NCBI GenBank assembly: GCA_015232855.1
Contig: JADFYW010000036.1
Location: forward strand, 1-33,036
Source: Fibrobacteria bacterium
GTDB lineage: Bacteria > Fibrobacterota > Fibrobacteria > UBA11236 > JADFYW01
Length of the DNA stretch: 33,036 nucleotides
Direction of reading: 5' to 3'
The position numbers were made by a program, and so were the translations under genes. Below the pieces are notes generated by a model. It was not told where the DNA came from, made no database searches, and worked only from the letters and a program-made list of their open reading frames with translations. Numbering within the stretch: the first letter of the stretch is position 1; every line of letters starts with the position of its first letter. Positions 16,687 through 24,926 of the stretch are shown here, piece after piece.

Positions 16687-17799
16687 TTAATAATTCTGTT
16701 TTTTGGGAAGGATATTCAAAAAAGATTTCCCTGCTTCTCCGGGGAAATAATTACATGCGGTTTGGTACGCTGCTGTCTGTATGTGATGTACAAGCTCAGG
16801 TGTGTTTGTTAAAGTTTTAAGAAACTCAGGGAGCGATTCTGTGAGTTCCTGGTGGAATATGATGTTTTTTCCATGGCAACCATAGTCGCGTATTCCACCT
16901 TCGCCGGAAGCAATGACCAACATACCGTGTGCCATTGCTTCAAGAGCTACCAAACTGAATGATTCTGGCTCCAGGGAAGTTTGCAGTAAGATCTTCCCGG
17001 AGCTATAAAACGGGTCAACATTCTCAAGATTTTCGTGATGTTCAACGGGTATATTGTGACCTGTTAGATTGGATAAACAGTCCTTATAGTAGGTCTGATA
17101 TTTTTCATGCAAACCAGCTGCAAGTACAAGTTTGACCGGACCCAGGATGTCCTGGATGGATTTGAGGGTGTTTGCAATAAGATGCAATCCCTTTCGCGGG
17201 CTCGCTGTTCCTACCCAGAGAAATGTCAGGGGTTTCTGGGTAAAGGGGTTTTGTATCCTGGGTGGCGTGGTTTTTGGGATGCTGTTGGGGATGATAGTAG
17301 TTTTAGACCGATAGGAAACGGCAACGGGTTTTGAGACGCATATAATATGCTCAGCAAATTTTTGAATAGTATTTCGGACACCCGTGAATATGATAGCAGG
17401 TGAAAGTGATAACTCGTGGATCAGCCAATAGGTGGATGGCCGTTGTTTTTGAGGTAATAGCCATCGACCTGGTAGCCAGCCGATATTTGGTGCGCAATTC
17501 ACAAGCAGAGCGTCTGGCTTATATGTATTCACCAGTTTTTTAAAATAAAAACTGTAATGAATTACCTGTGTTACATATTTAATCCAATACAGGGGCGATT
17601 TGTTGCGGGTAAGCCAGGGAATAGGTGCTACCTGGAAATTCCAGTTTCTTTTTTTTGCCATAGAAGATAAATAGGTAGAATTGGGAATAATCAGCAGAAA
17701 GTCCAGCTCTTTTTCCACTTCTTCCAGAAGACGGAAAAGTGCAATATTGCTTCCAGTTATATCAGGAGTGTATCCAAGCACGAGAATTTTTGGTTTCAT
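16687..17799 (-). CDS. Glycosyltransferase family 4 (GT-B)
   Basis: A 370-residue GT-B glycosyltransferase. It has an N-terminal LVLGY start, a second-domain strand FLWVGTASPRKGLHL (about 193-207) and the family EX7E motif from E279 to E287 in EPESFSLVALEAMAHG. The protein probably transfers a sugar from a nucleotide donor to a lipid-linked glycan at the cytoplasmic membrane. It is the last gene of a minus-strand trio with the exported unknown (31 nt upstream) and the FemAB-like gene. Donor and acceptor are not readable from sequence. Confidence 0.88.
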   Translation of the reverse strand: MKPKILVLGYTPDITGSNIALFRLLEEVEKELDFLLIIPNSTYLSSMAKKRNWNFQVAPIPWLTRNKSPLYWIKYVTQVIHYSFYFKKLVNTYKPDALLVNCAPNIGWLPGRWLLPQKQRPSTYWLIHELSLSPAIIFTGVRNTIQKFAEHIICVSKPVAVSYRSKTTIIPNSIPKTTPPRIQNPFTQKPLTFLWVGTASPRKGLHLIANTLKSIQDILGPVKLVLAAGLHEKYQTYYKDCLSNLTGHNIPVEHHENLENVDPFYSSGKILLQTSLEPESFSLVALEAMAHGMLVIASGEGGIRDYGCHGKNIIFHQELTESLPEFLKTLTNTPELVHHIQTAAYQTACNYFPGEAGKSFLNILPKKQNY

Positions 17800-17830
17800 G
17801 ATTTGTAGCTACATTAAAAACAGCATGTTT

Positions 17831-18730
17831 TTATTTGGGTGTGTGAAATAATATCTGGAGTTGCTCTTTTTCTTCCTGGGTCCATGTGTATTTTTCCAGA
17901 AGTTCCTCAAGGGGTGTATTGTTGAATTCATTGGCCGCATTGGTGATATCTTTAAATATATCGAGGATTACTGATATGACTATTTTTTTAAAAAGGGACA
18001 TTTTCATAATGATATTAAGCACCTTGTTGCCGGGAACCACGAGAACGCGCATATCATAACTGATGATGTTCCCATTTTTGGAGGTGTAGTTAAATGCGAT
18101 AAGGCCCGGGCCGAAAATTTTCCATTTAATAATCTTTACTACACCAAAACCGAAATAGGTGAGGTGCTTTTTGTATATACCACCAGTGAGGAGTATTGCT
18201 TCTCCGTAGAGGTTTTTCCCTTTATTCCCTTTCCAATATTTCTTGTTTTTGGATTTGTATTCAATAGTATACTTGGTCTTTTGAAACACATTAATGATTT
18301 TGGCAGTGAGTGGGAGATGATCCAGAAGAAATTCAAACTGGTATAATTTTACAGGCAGGGTATCGCTTATGTTGTATTCTACTCTATATTTATTTCCCAG
18401 GAACCCAAAAACTTTTCGTTTTAAGCCCTCACTGTAGGGAATTCGGGATTGTGATAGCCGTTGCACCTCGCTGCAACGAAGGCTGTCATAGTCCACTCCT
18501 TGTATGGCAGCAGATAATGAATCAGGACAAAAATCTTTATCATAGGTGATACCGCAATTAGCCAAGACACTGCAGTATTCCCGGTGCAGTTTGAAGGGAG
18601 AAGAATAAGAGCGTGAAATTATGGGTAGGAATAAAGCTGTTGCCAGTATAAACCCCGAAAACAACCGGGTGGGTCGGAAAAATTTCAGGTTATTTGAACG
18701 TGGCGATAGTGTCATTAAATTAAAAACCAT
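17831..18730 (-). CDS. Exported protein of unknown function with four N-terminal cysteines
   Basis: A 299-residue protein I do not recognise. It has a long basic n-region and a hydrophobic segment (about 23-38) with possible cleavage around residues 42-45. Cysteines at 53, 59, 68 and 86 lie close together just after the predicted signal; they could form two disulfides outside the cytoplasm. The middle (about 105-235) looks beta-rich, with repeated aromatic strands such as YRVEYNI and YTIEYK; the tail is helical and charged. The start at 18730 is supported by AAAGGA a few bases upstream; a Met at 18715 is possible. It lies between the FemAB-like and GT4 genes, so it may take part in the same envelope glycan pathway. 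No function should be assigned. Confidence 0.7.
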   Translation of the reverse strand: MVFNLMTLSPRSNNLKFFRPTRLFSGFILATALFLPIISRSYSSPFKLHREYCSVLANCGITYDKDFCPDSLSAAIQGVDYDSLRCSEVQRLSQSRIPYSEGLKRKVFGFLGNKYRVEYNISDTLPVKLYQFEFLLDHLPLTAKIINVFQKTKYTIEYKSKNKKYWKGNKGKNLYGEAILLTGGIYKKHLTYFGFGVVKIIKWKIFGPGLIAFNYTSKNGNIISYDMRVLVVPGNKVLNIIMKMSLFKKIVISVILDIFKDITNAANEFNNTPLEELLEKYTWTQEEKEQLQILFHTPK

Positions 18731-18753
18731 TTATTCCTTTGTATCCCAATGCG

Positions 18754-19686
18754 TTATCCCCGGATTTTTTGCCATAACCTAAAAAGAGGAGAAGAACTAA
18801 AATAATTGATAAAAGGTAGTTCTTCTGTTCCGAATCCGAGTTTGAATTTGGTGACCCCTTCCAGGCCTCCACTGGGATTAAAATCAAAAATGTCAAAATT
18901 ATGTTTAAGTGCATGGGCGATGATATCATGATAGATAACCTGGCTTGCATAATATCGTAAATGTGCGTGGCTTGATGCACTGTTCCAGGCAACGGCATGA
19001 TTTTGATGATAGAATACAATTACCCCATAGAGAATTTGATTTTCTGCTTCAGCAAGCCATAATTTGGCCTTTCCAGATGGTATAAGCTGATTCCAGATGT
19101 CTTCAAACAAAGAAAAGTCATAATTTGTTCTGGCAGTTGAACCCCAGTGTTTTACCGTATCCTGATAGAGTTCATAATAACATTTTAAATCTTTAACCGA
19201 ATTAGCCAGTCTTACTTTTACTCCTTTTTTTATTCCCATTCGAAGATTGTCTTTATGTCCTTTTCTCCAATTTTTAAACACTTTGTTGGGGTCTAGTAAC
19301 TTTAATTTAACCACGTAGGTGCTGTTGGATACTGGTCTCGCTAAAGGAAGATGATTGGTGGAAAAGGGAGAAGAAAATAATAAGACATTTTTATTCTTTA
19401 AAAAAGAACTGATTTCTTTGATTTGGTAATCTAATAGCGGTTTTGGAGTAATGAGATCAGAGTAGGTACCAAAGGGGCTGAAATAATAAGTGAACAAAAA
19501 ACGATGGGATTTTAAAAGGGGTAATACACACTGATGCTCATTCCAGCTGAAAAGAATCGGAATTATTTTCGCATGGGTGTACTTTGCTGCTGTTTGATGC
19601 CACTCGGGGGTCTGGAAAAAAGTACAGCACTTATCTTCTTCACAGTACTGTTTCCACAGATCCTCTGGGCAATGAGAAACTTTCAA
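18754..19686 (-). CDS. FemAB/GNAT-fold acyl- or aminoacyl-transferase-like protein
   Basis: A 310-residue protein with the doubled GNAT fold of the FemAB/BioF2-like group. Markers are FFQTPEWHQ (23-31), the basic KGHKDNLRMGIKKG segment (142-155), the beta pair LWLAEAENQILYGVIVF and the C-terminal NPSGGLEGVTKFKLGFG (270-286), the usual FK-x-GFG end motif. Relatives add amino acids to peptidoglycan precursors or acylate exopolysaccharide sugars, and FemAB-like genes are common in polysaccharide loci together with asparagine-synthase-like genes, as here. The start is TTG at 19686, supported by AAGGAG five bases upstream. It heads a minus-strand operon and is divergent from the asparagine-synthase-like gene. 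Confidence 0.82.
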   Translation of the reverse strand: MKVSHCPEDLWKQYCEEDKCCTFFQTPEWHQTAAKYTHAKIIPILFSWNEHQCVLPLLKSHRFLFTYYFSPFGTYSDLITPKPLLDYQIKEISSFLKNKNVLLFSSPFSTNHLPLARPVSNSTYVVKLKLLDPNKVFKNWRKGHKDNLRMGIKKGVKVRLANSVKDLKCYYELYQDTVKHWGSTARTNYDFSLFEDIWNQLIPSGKAKLWLAEAENQILYGVIVFYHQNHAVAWNSASSHAHLRYYASQVIYHDIIAHALKHNFDIFDFNPSGGLEGVTKFKLGFGTEELPFINYFSSSPLFRLWQKIRG

Positions 19687-19700
19687 TACAACTCCTTAAA

Positions 19701-19725
19701 ATTCCTTTCTAATTGAAAGTAGGAA
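19701..19725. promoter_or_regulatory. Imperfect inverted repeat between divergent glycan operons
   Basis: ATTCC-TTTC at 19701-19709 pairs with GAAA and GGAAT within 19715-19725, leaving a TAATT loop and a three-base GTA bulge. It sits in the 76-nt gap between the FemAB-like gene and the asparagine-synthase-like gene, next to the ribosome-binding site of the former. It could be an operator acting on both operons or an RNA hairpin. No regulator is known, so this is a weak call. Confidence 0.3.
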
Positions 19726-19762
19726 TTTACCTTTCGGCAGGCGAAAAATTTAATTTGATAAG

Positions 19763-21511
19763 ATGCCTGGTTTTGTTGGAATAATTGGCAAGTCAGGAAA
19801 TGTTGATCCTGCTGAAGTAAAAAACGCTTTAAAGCGGATATCTTATTACGAATGGTATCGTGTTTCAGCTTGTTCACCGGTTCCGGGCTTTATTCTGGGT
19901 CAAGTTGAAGCGTTCTATTCTGAAAAAGAAAAGGCTATTGCTTCTGAACCGGAAATTGTTTGTGCTGTTGATGGAGAGATCTTTAACCTGAAAGAGTGCA
20001 AAAAAAAGCTCACCAGGAAGGTGACTGATTTTTGTGGGTTAATAATACAGGCCTATAAAGAAAAAAAGTTAGAACAGATGCTCCTGGAAATTGATGGAGA
20101 ATTCACAGTATTATTATTTGACCGGGCCTTATCCCAGTTCCATATCATCACCGATAGACTTGGATTGCGGCCTCTTTACCTTTACCATTCGGGCGCTGAA
20201 CTTATTTTTTCTTCAGAACTCAAGGGTTTCTTAGGCTTTTCTTGTTTTTCGCCTGAACTGGAATCCGAAATGGTGGACTGTTTTTTGAATCTTGGCCACC
20301 TTATGGGTGAATATAGCTGGTTTAAAAAAGTCAGTCTGGTTTCCGCTGCAACGATTATCACTTACGATATCACTCATAAAAAAATTATTGATAGAAAGCG
20401 GTACTGGAATTGGGGTATGATACCTTCTCAGCGTATTTCATTTTCTGAAGCCGTGGAAGGGCTGGCAGAACATTTAAAAACAGCTGTTTTGAGTAGGTTA
20501 TTTGCCAAAGAAAAGGTGTCGGTTACGTTAAGTGGAGGGCTTGACTCAAGATGTATCCTGGCTGCAATACCGGACACTGCTTGTGCGGGGGCATTGACCT
20601 TTGGAAAACGCGATTGCATTGACATTGTTTTGGCTTCAAAGGCAGCTGCTCTAAAAGATACCTCTCACCTGGTAATGGAATTAAATGAAGATAATTGGCT
20701 TAACGGAAGAGCTGAGGCTGTTTGGCGAACCGATGGAATGAGTTGCATGCTTGATCTTCATTCCTTTCAGTTTCTTGATAGTTTTCGTCGATTAGCCAAG
20801 GTAAATATTAATGGGTTCTTAGGAGATGTTGTTGCCGGTGCGTCATACCTTATGGGTAATATCTATAATAGGGCCATTGATGCTGAGGTTGCAGGTGAAC
20901 ATTACAGTAGATTTTATGAGTTTGATGACTATACAGACCCCTATTATGATTGTGAACATATTGAACCATATTTGATAGCTAATCGGGGACGACGGTTAAT
21001 AAATTCAGGGATAATGGAAGCATCCGGAGCCGCAGTGCAGCGAAAACCATTTATGGCAAATAAGCTGCTGGAATTTCTGTTTTCATTGCCGGATGAATAC
21101 CGTGTAAACGGAACACTGTATCATCGTGCCTTATTATTGGCTTTTCCCATGTTTTTCAGGTCCATTCCCTGGCAGAAAACGGGTCAGCCCATATCAAAAC
21201 CGGTAAATACGGCAAGGACCTTTTTGCGTAAAATAAAGCGGATACCTGTAAAACTTGGGTATAAAGAGGATAATTTAGAATACCAAAACTACCGGGAATG
21301 GATGAAGGACGAAAAATCTCTTAAATGGTTCAGTAGTATGTTACAATCAGGAAAGCGTTTATATCGGGATGTTGTTGAGCCTTCTCTGGTAAAAGAAATG
21401 GAAACCATGGAACTCGCGAAAATGGAGAATAATCCTCAGTTGTATGCCCGGATGACAACTATTGAGATATGGCTAAGATATTTGTATGAGGAAAAATCAG
21501 GAATATGTTAA
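19763..21511 (+). CDS. Asparagine synthase-like amide ligase lacking the glutaminase cysteine
   Basis: A 582-residue protein with the two-domain layout of AsnB. The N-terminal class II amidotransferase domain (1 to about 170) keeps DGEIFN (70-75) and DRLGLRPLY (131-139), but the nucleophile Cys2 of the usual MCG start is Pro (MPGFVG). The synthetase domain has the PP-loop SGGLDS (257-262) and GFLGDVVAG (351-359), so ATP-dependent adenylation should work. Without Cys2 it cannot release ammonia from glutamine in the usual way. It may use free ammonia or another amine, as beta-lactam synthetase and lasso cyclases do. The GT4 gene follows with a 7-nt overlap. Amidation of a uronic-type sugar in an envelope polysaccharide is a reasonable guess. 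Confidence 0.85.
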   Translation: MPGFVGIIGKSGNVDPAEVKNALKRISYYEWYRVSACSPVPGFILGQVEAFYSEKEKAIASEPEIVCAVDGEIFNLKECKKKLTRKVTDFCGLIIQAYKEKKLEQMLLEIDGEFTVLLFDRALSQFHIITDRLGLRPLYLYHSGAELIFSSELKGFLGFSCFSPELESEMVDCFLNLGHLMGEYSWFKKVSLVSAATIITYDITHKKIIDRKRYWNWGMIPSQRISFSEAVEGLAEHLKTAVLSRLFAKEKVSVTLSGGLDSRCILAAIPDTACAGALTFGKRDCIDIVLASKAAALKDTSHLVMELNEDNWLNGRAEAVWRTDGMSCMLDLHSFQFLDSFRRLAKVNINGFLGDVVAGASYLMGNIYNRAIDAEVAGEHYSRFYEFDDYTDPYYDCEHIEPYLIANRGRRLINSGIMEASGAAVQRKPFMANKLLEFLFSLPDEYRVNGTLYHRALLLAFPMFFRSIPWQKTGQPISKPVNTARTFLRKIKRIPVKLGYKEDNLEYQNYREWMKDEKSLKWFSSMLQSGKRLYRDVVEPSLVKEMETMELAKMENNPQLYARMTTIEIWLRYLYEEKSGIC

Positions 21512-22650
21512 CAGCCCTTCATTTATTGAACAGATATCTTGGTCTTTCAGAAACTTTTGTATGGAATATGCTGACAGGTATGAAAAAGTTTCGTCCACTG
21601 GTGTTAGCTGCTGAGTATGAAAATGTTGATACGTTTCCCCTCCCCGAAGGGAAAATATTATCCTGCTCACCCACAAAGCGTCGCTTAGCTGATTTAACTT
21701 CCAGATTTCGTAATAGCTATGCTGAGGTTGATTATCAGAATTGTATGCAATCGCTTCATGCACAAAAATTTGAACTTATTCACGCTCATTATGGTTATCG
21801 GGCCCTGGTGTCTCTGGGGCTGGCTCAATCTCTTAAAAAACCATTGATTACAAATTTTTATGGGTATGATTTATCGCATAAAAAATATCTGAAACGGGCA
21901 ATGCATGGGTATAAAAAATTATTTGCACAGGGGGCGGGTTTCTTTGTAGAAGGACCTGTCATGCGTGACAAGCTTGTTAAGCTGGGATGTTCCTGGGATA
22001 AAATTTTTATACAGCGTATAGCAATATATCCCGGGCAGTATACCTATAATCCCCGCTTCTGGGACGGAAAACGTCCTATCCGATTTTTGTTTGTAGGTCG
22101 GTTTGTAGATAAAAAGGGCTTGCTGACTGCGCTTTCAGCCCTGGAAGGATTGGAAAAGGGGAATAACGGTATTGACTGGGACCTGACGATTATTGGCGAT
22201 GGGCCTCAGCGAAAAAAAGTGGAACAAATGATTAGCTCCCTCCATATGAAACAGAGGGTGCACCTTTGCGGATATGTTAATCCACTTGATTTAAAGTCTT
22301 ATTATGCAAGTCATGATATTTTGTTACAGCCGTCTCAGACAGCCCTTGATGGCGATTGTGAAGGTGGTGCTCCCACGGTTCTTCTCGAGGCACAGGCCTC
22401 CGGGATGCCTATTATTGCAAGTTGGCATGATGATATCCCAAATGTGGTATTAGACGGTAAAAATGCATTTCTTTCTGAGGAACGGGACATAGAAGGTTTA
22501 AGGAAGAACATCCTTAAAATGGTTTCTTGTCATGGGGATTGGCCTGCAATGTCTAAGATTGGTCATGATTTTATTCTCGCTAATCATGATGTCTCAGTTG
22601 AAATCCCTGAAATGGAAAAACAATATTTTTCATTTCTTGGCAAATTGTAA
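21505..22650 (+). CDS. Glycosyltransferase family 4 (WcaL-like)
   Basis: A 381-residue GT-B glycosyltransferase. It begins with the LGLSETFVWNM segment typical of colanic-acid WcaL-like enzymes, has HAHYGYRA (94-100), a Rossmann strand RFLFVGRFVDKKGL (193-206), IGDGPQ (230-235) and a nucleotide-sugar site GDCEGGAPTVLLEAQASG (283-300), where the usual EX7E spacing is one residue longer. It probably adds a sugar to a lipid-linked repeat unit. It overlaps the asparagine-synthase-like gene by 7 nt, so the two are probably translated together. The outer-membrane barrel gene follows after 29 nt. Confidence 0.9.
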   Translation: MLTALHLLNRYLGLSETFVWNMLTGMKKFRPLVLAAEYENVDTFPLPEGKILSCSPTKRRLADLTSRFRNSYAEVDYQNCMQSLHAQKFELIHAHYGYRALVSLGLAQSLKKPLITNFYGYDLSHKKYLKRAMHGYKKLFAQGAGFFVEGPVMRDKLVKLGCSWDKIFIQRIAIYPGQYTYNPRFWDGKRPIRFLFVGRFVDKKGLLTALSALEGLEKGNNGIDWDLTIIGDGPQRKKVEQMISSLHMKQRVHLCGYVNPLDLKSYYASHDILLQPSQTALDGDCEGGAPTVLLEAQASGMPIIASWHDDIPNVVLDGKNAFLSEERDIEGLRKNILKMVSCHGDWPAMSKIGHDFILANHDVSVEIPEMEKQYFSFLGKL

Positions 22651-22679
22651 TGAGGCACTGCTGTGCATACAAAAGATGA

Positions 22680-23567
22680 ATGAATATGTTGCGACGCGTA
22701 GTTTTTCACGGGTATGTTTTGATTTTGTTGTTCGGTCTTATTACACCGGCTGGATCTTTTGAAATATATTTTTTGGGTGATTTAGGTTACAGCTGGTATA
22801 ATGCAAAAGATCTCAACCGGTTTATGTTGCTGTTGGAGCAAAAGATTGATACCAGCAGTAATGGAGAGAATATTTCAAACGGTTTTGATGGAAAACTTTT
22901 TCAGACTATTGGTTTAGGAGTAAAACAAAAATGTTGGAGAGTTGGTTTTGAAGGCGATTATTGGCATGAACAATTTACTCATCGCTCAGTCACCGCTCTT
23001 TCTGAAGCGGGGCTTGGCACAGGACTTGTAGAGTCAAAAGAAACGTATACTTTTTTACCTCTTTCATTAGCAGTGGCCTATGACCATGTCTGGGAACCGG
23101 GTATTACCCTTTCGATGGGCTACAGTTTTGGGATACTGGCAGGGAGTGCACAGATTTTGGTGAATACGGAATACACTGAAAATTCAGGTGATAATGATTT
23201 GGCAAGATATTATCTATCTCCCGGATTGACCTGGCAGCATAAAATTCATTTTGAAACCGGATGGTTGCTCCTTAACTGGCTCGGGTTACGAATGCAAGGC
23301 GGTTACCGTTTTCTTACCGTAGAGCGTTTTAGAATTGAAAAAATAGAGGGTAGTTCCCGTGTATTTGAGCAATTATATAATTATCCTGAAAAAGGAGACG
23401 AATTATTGCTAGAATCCTATGGAAGCCGAATTGATGATGAAGCTGTCATTGATAAATGGTCTAACTCAGGACCTGGTCGTATATTACGAAAAGTAAGAGG
23501 TGAGTTTTCCGGGTTTTACACAGGTGTCCAATTCGTGTTTTACTGGAAAATCGGTTCCCCCCCCTAA
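22680..23567 (+). CDS. Predicted outer-membrane beta-barrel protein, unknown family
   Basis: A 295-residue protein with a signal peptide ending near PAGS (about residues 24-27) and, after it, alternating aromatic/polar strands typical of an outer-membrane barrel (IYFLGDLGYSWYN, WRVGFEGDYWHEQF, ITLSMGYSFGILAG, LGLRMQGGYRFL, FYTGVQFVFYWKI). I do not recognise a family. It is third in the plus-strand run with the asparagine-synthase-like and GT4 genes, so it could help export or anchor their product. A run of eight C at 23557-23564 directly precedes the stop codon; loss or gain of one C would replace the last residues. No good ribosome-binding site is seen before 22680. Confidence 0.7.
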   Translation: MNMLRRVVFHGYVLILLFGLITPAGSFEIYFLGDLGYSWYNAKDLNRFMLLLEQKIDTSSNGENISNGFDGKLFQTIGLGVKQKCWRVGFEGDYWHEQFTHRSVTALSEAGLGTGLVESKETYTFLPLSLAVAYDHVWEPGITLSMGYSFGILAGSAQILVNTEYTENSGDNDLARYYLSPGLTWQHKIHFETGWLLLNWLGLRMQGGYRFLTVERFRIEKIEGSSRVFEQLYNYPEKGDELLLESYGSRIDDEAVIDKWSNSGPGRILRKVRGEFSGFYTGVQFVFYWKIGSPP

Positions 23568-23632
23568 AAGCCAAAAAAACACAGTTTTAGTCAAAAATTT
23601 GAGCAAATAACCAGGTTGTTCAATTTTCGGTA

Positions 23633-23661
23633 TTGACTTTTAAATTTTTTCCCGGTACAAT
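23633..23661 (+). promoter_or_regulatory. Sigma-70-type promoter of the TPR gene
   Basis: TTGACT (23633-23638) and TACAAT (23656-23661) are separated by exactly 17 nt, each matching its consensus in 5 of 6 bases. Transcription would start near 23668, leaving a leader of about 85 nt with a GGGAGGG ribosome-binding site at its end. It is the best promoter match I found in the window. Confidence 0.7.
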
Positions 23662-23753
23662 AGAAGTAGGAGAATAATTCTACCTCAGAGCCACCTGGAA
23701 GCATTAACTGCTTTTTAAGATCTGCAATTTTCATTCATTTTCAGGGAGGGACA

Positions 23754-24467
23754 GTGTTGAAATTTATTGCAAAAGGCTTTTTGTTTTTGACCTTGATTAC
23801 TTTTCCGGCCTTTACACAAACGCAAAATGTAATTTCCCGTTATAACGAAACTGATAAACTAATCGTAAATTGTAGCAAATCTGAAAATCCAGGTGTGTAT
23901 TGTGTTCTGCTCTTTTTAAATGAAGCAGAGGAAAGTAAAGAAAAAAAAGCTTATACAGAGGCCCTTCATTATCTCGACCAGGCAATTTCTATTCATCCGG
24001 ACCTGGATGCCTACATGGAAAAGGGGCTTATGCTGTTAGAACACACAAATAAAAGCCAGGAAGCAATTGATTGCTTTCAAAAAGTCATCGCCCAGCATCC
24101 GAAGAATTTTTATGCCTGGTATTATTCGGGAATAGCGTATGAGAAAATGAAAGATTTTGAGAATGCGGAAAGAGTTTTGGTGAAGGCTCTCGATATAGAC
24201 CCTTCTTCTGCTGTTGCCCATACCTACATTGGGATGATTTGGTGTGAGATGGGGAGACGTGAAGAAGCGATGAAAGCTTTTAATATGGCTATCCAATATG
24301 ATCCTAATTATGTGACAAGCTATTTGTGCCGGGGTTTTGTAAATACCATTATTGGAAATTATAAGGGGGCCCTGGATGACTATCTCAATGCTAAATCTCT
24401 TAATCCCCACAGGACAGCAGAAATAAACGAACTCATAATGAATTTATTTAAGATTATTGACGAATAA
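23754..24467 (+). CDS. Exported TPR-repeat protein
   Basis: A 237-residue protein with a signal peptide (hydrophobic 7-20, likely cleavage near AFT, residue 21) and about four to five tetratricopeptide repeats from about residue 51 to 219. Clear units are AIDCFQKVIAQHPKN, NAERVLVKALDIDPSS, EAMKAFNMAIQYDPNY and GALDDYLNAKSLNP. TPR arrays bind partner proteins, so a periplasmic scaffold or assembly role is likely, but the partner is unknown. The GGGAGGG site is 3 nt before GTG at 23754 and 6 nt before TTG at 23757, so TTG may be the true start. It has its own promoter and terminator and is therefore monocistronic. Confidence 0.85.
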   Translation: MLKFIAKGFLFLTLITFPAFTQTQNVISRYNETDKLIVNCSKSENPGVYCVLLFLNEAEESKEKKAYTEALHYLDQAISIHPDLDAYMEKGLMLLEHTNKSQEAIDCFQKVIAQHPKNFYAWYYSGIAYEKMKDFENAERVLVKALDIDPSSAVAHTYIGMIWCEMGRREEAMKAFNMAIQYDPNYVTSYLCRGFVNTIIGNYKGALDDYLNAKSLNPHRTAEINELIMNLFKIIDE

Positions 24468-24492
24468 ATTTTCGTTGGCTTAATCAATATAT

Positions 24493-24537
24493 GGCTTACC
24501 GATGGGCTTTGACGCTCTTGCCGGTAGGCCTTTTTTT
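24493..24537 (+). terminator. Rho-independent terminator after the TPR gene
   Basis: GGCTTACCG (24493-24501) pairs over nine bases with CGGTAGGCC (24522-24530), with one G-U pair, and is followed at once by seven T (24531-24537). It lies 25 nt after the TPR stop codon. Confidence 0.85.
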
Positions 24538-24588
24538 ATTGCAAAGAGATGCTGTGGTTACAGAGGTAAAAAGTATTGACTCAAGTTT

Positions 24589-24789
24589 GTGCTTTTTGTG
24601 TTTGTTTTGTTGTACCTCTCTTCTTCCTGTGTCATTTCAATAAGAGCAATTGTTGGGGGTGAAGTTTATCCCAATAGAGTGCAGGTTAAAATGTATTTTA
24701 AAGCTGCAAAGAATCAGGAAAATTTGGATTTTGTATACATCCAAAAAACACAAAATCCTCAAAACTTCGGGCCGAGTGTCTGGTTATGA
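24589..24789 (+). CDS. Doubtful small ORF (66 codons), possibly exported
   Basis: GTG at 24589 opens a 66-codon frame. Its first 14 residues are hydrophobic and end in SSSC, which resembles a short lipoprotein signal but lacks a proper lipobox. The rest (IVGGEVYPNRVQVKMYF and onward) matches nothing I know. No ribosome-binding site is evident and an in-frame stop is 12 nt upstream. TTGACT at 24576 gives half a promoter at best. It may be a gene remnant or chance. Confidence 0.2.
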   Translation: MLFVFVLLYLSSSCVISIRAIVGGEVYPNRVQVKMYFKAAKNQENLDFVYIQKTQNPQNFGPSVWL

Positions 24790-24926
24790 TGTATAATAGT
24801 TTCTGTATTGCGTGGTTGTGTCAGGCGTTTTTTGGATATGCACTCTGGGTGCTGTGTTCAGGGGATTTTGTCTATTACCCGGCTATTTCAGATCTCCACA
24901 AGTTATATGAATATTTTTTGGAGTAG
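24786..24926 (+). CDS. Doubtful small ORF (46 codons) overlapping the previous one
   Basis: ATG at 24786 overlaps the TGA of the preceding small ORF (ATGATG), the arrangement seen with coupled genes, and runs for 46 codons. The product is rich in aromatic residues and cysteine (SFCIAWLCQAFFGYALWVLC), which could be one membrane segment. No independent ribosome-binding site or homolog is recognised, so this is weak. Confidence 0.17.
   Translation: MMYNSFCIAWLCQAFFGYALWVLCSGDFVYYPAISDLHKLYEYFLE

Noticed and set aside
24576-24605. TTGACT as a second promoter after the terminator
   Set aside because: No acceptable -10 box lies 16-18 nt downstream.
24620-24700. IVGG motif in the small ORF, as in trypsin-like proteases
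   Set aside because: There is no catalytic triad and only 66 codons; a four-residue coincidence.
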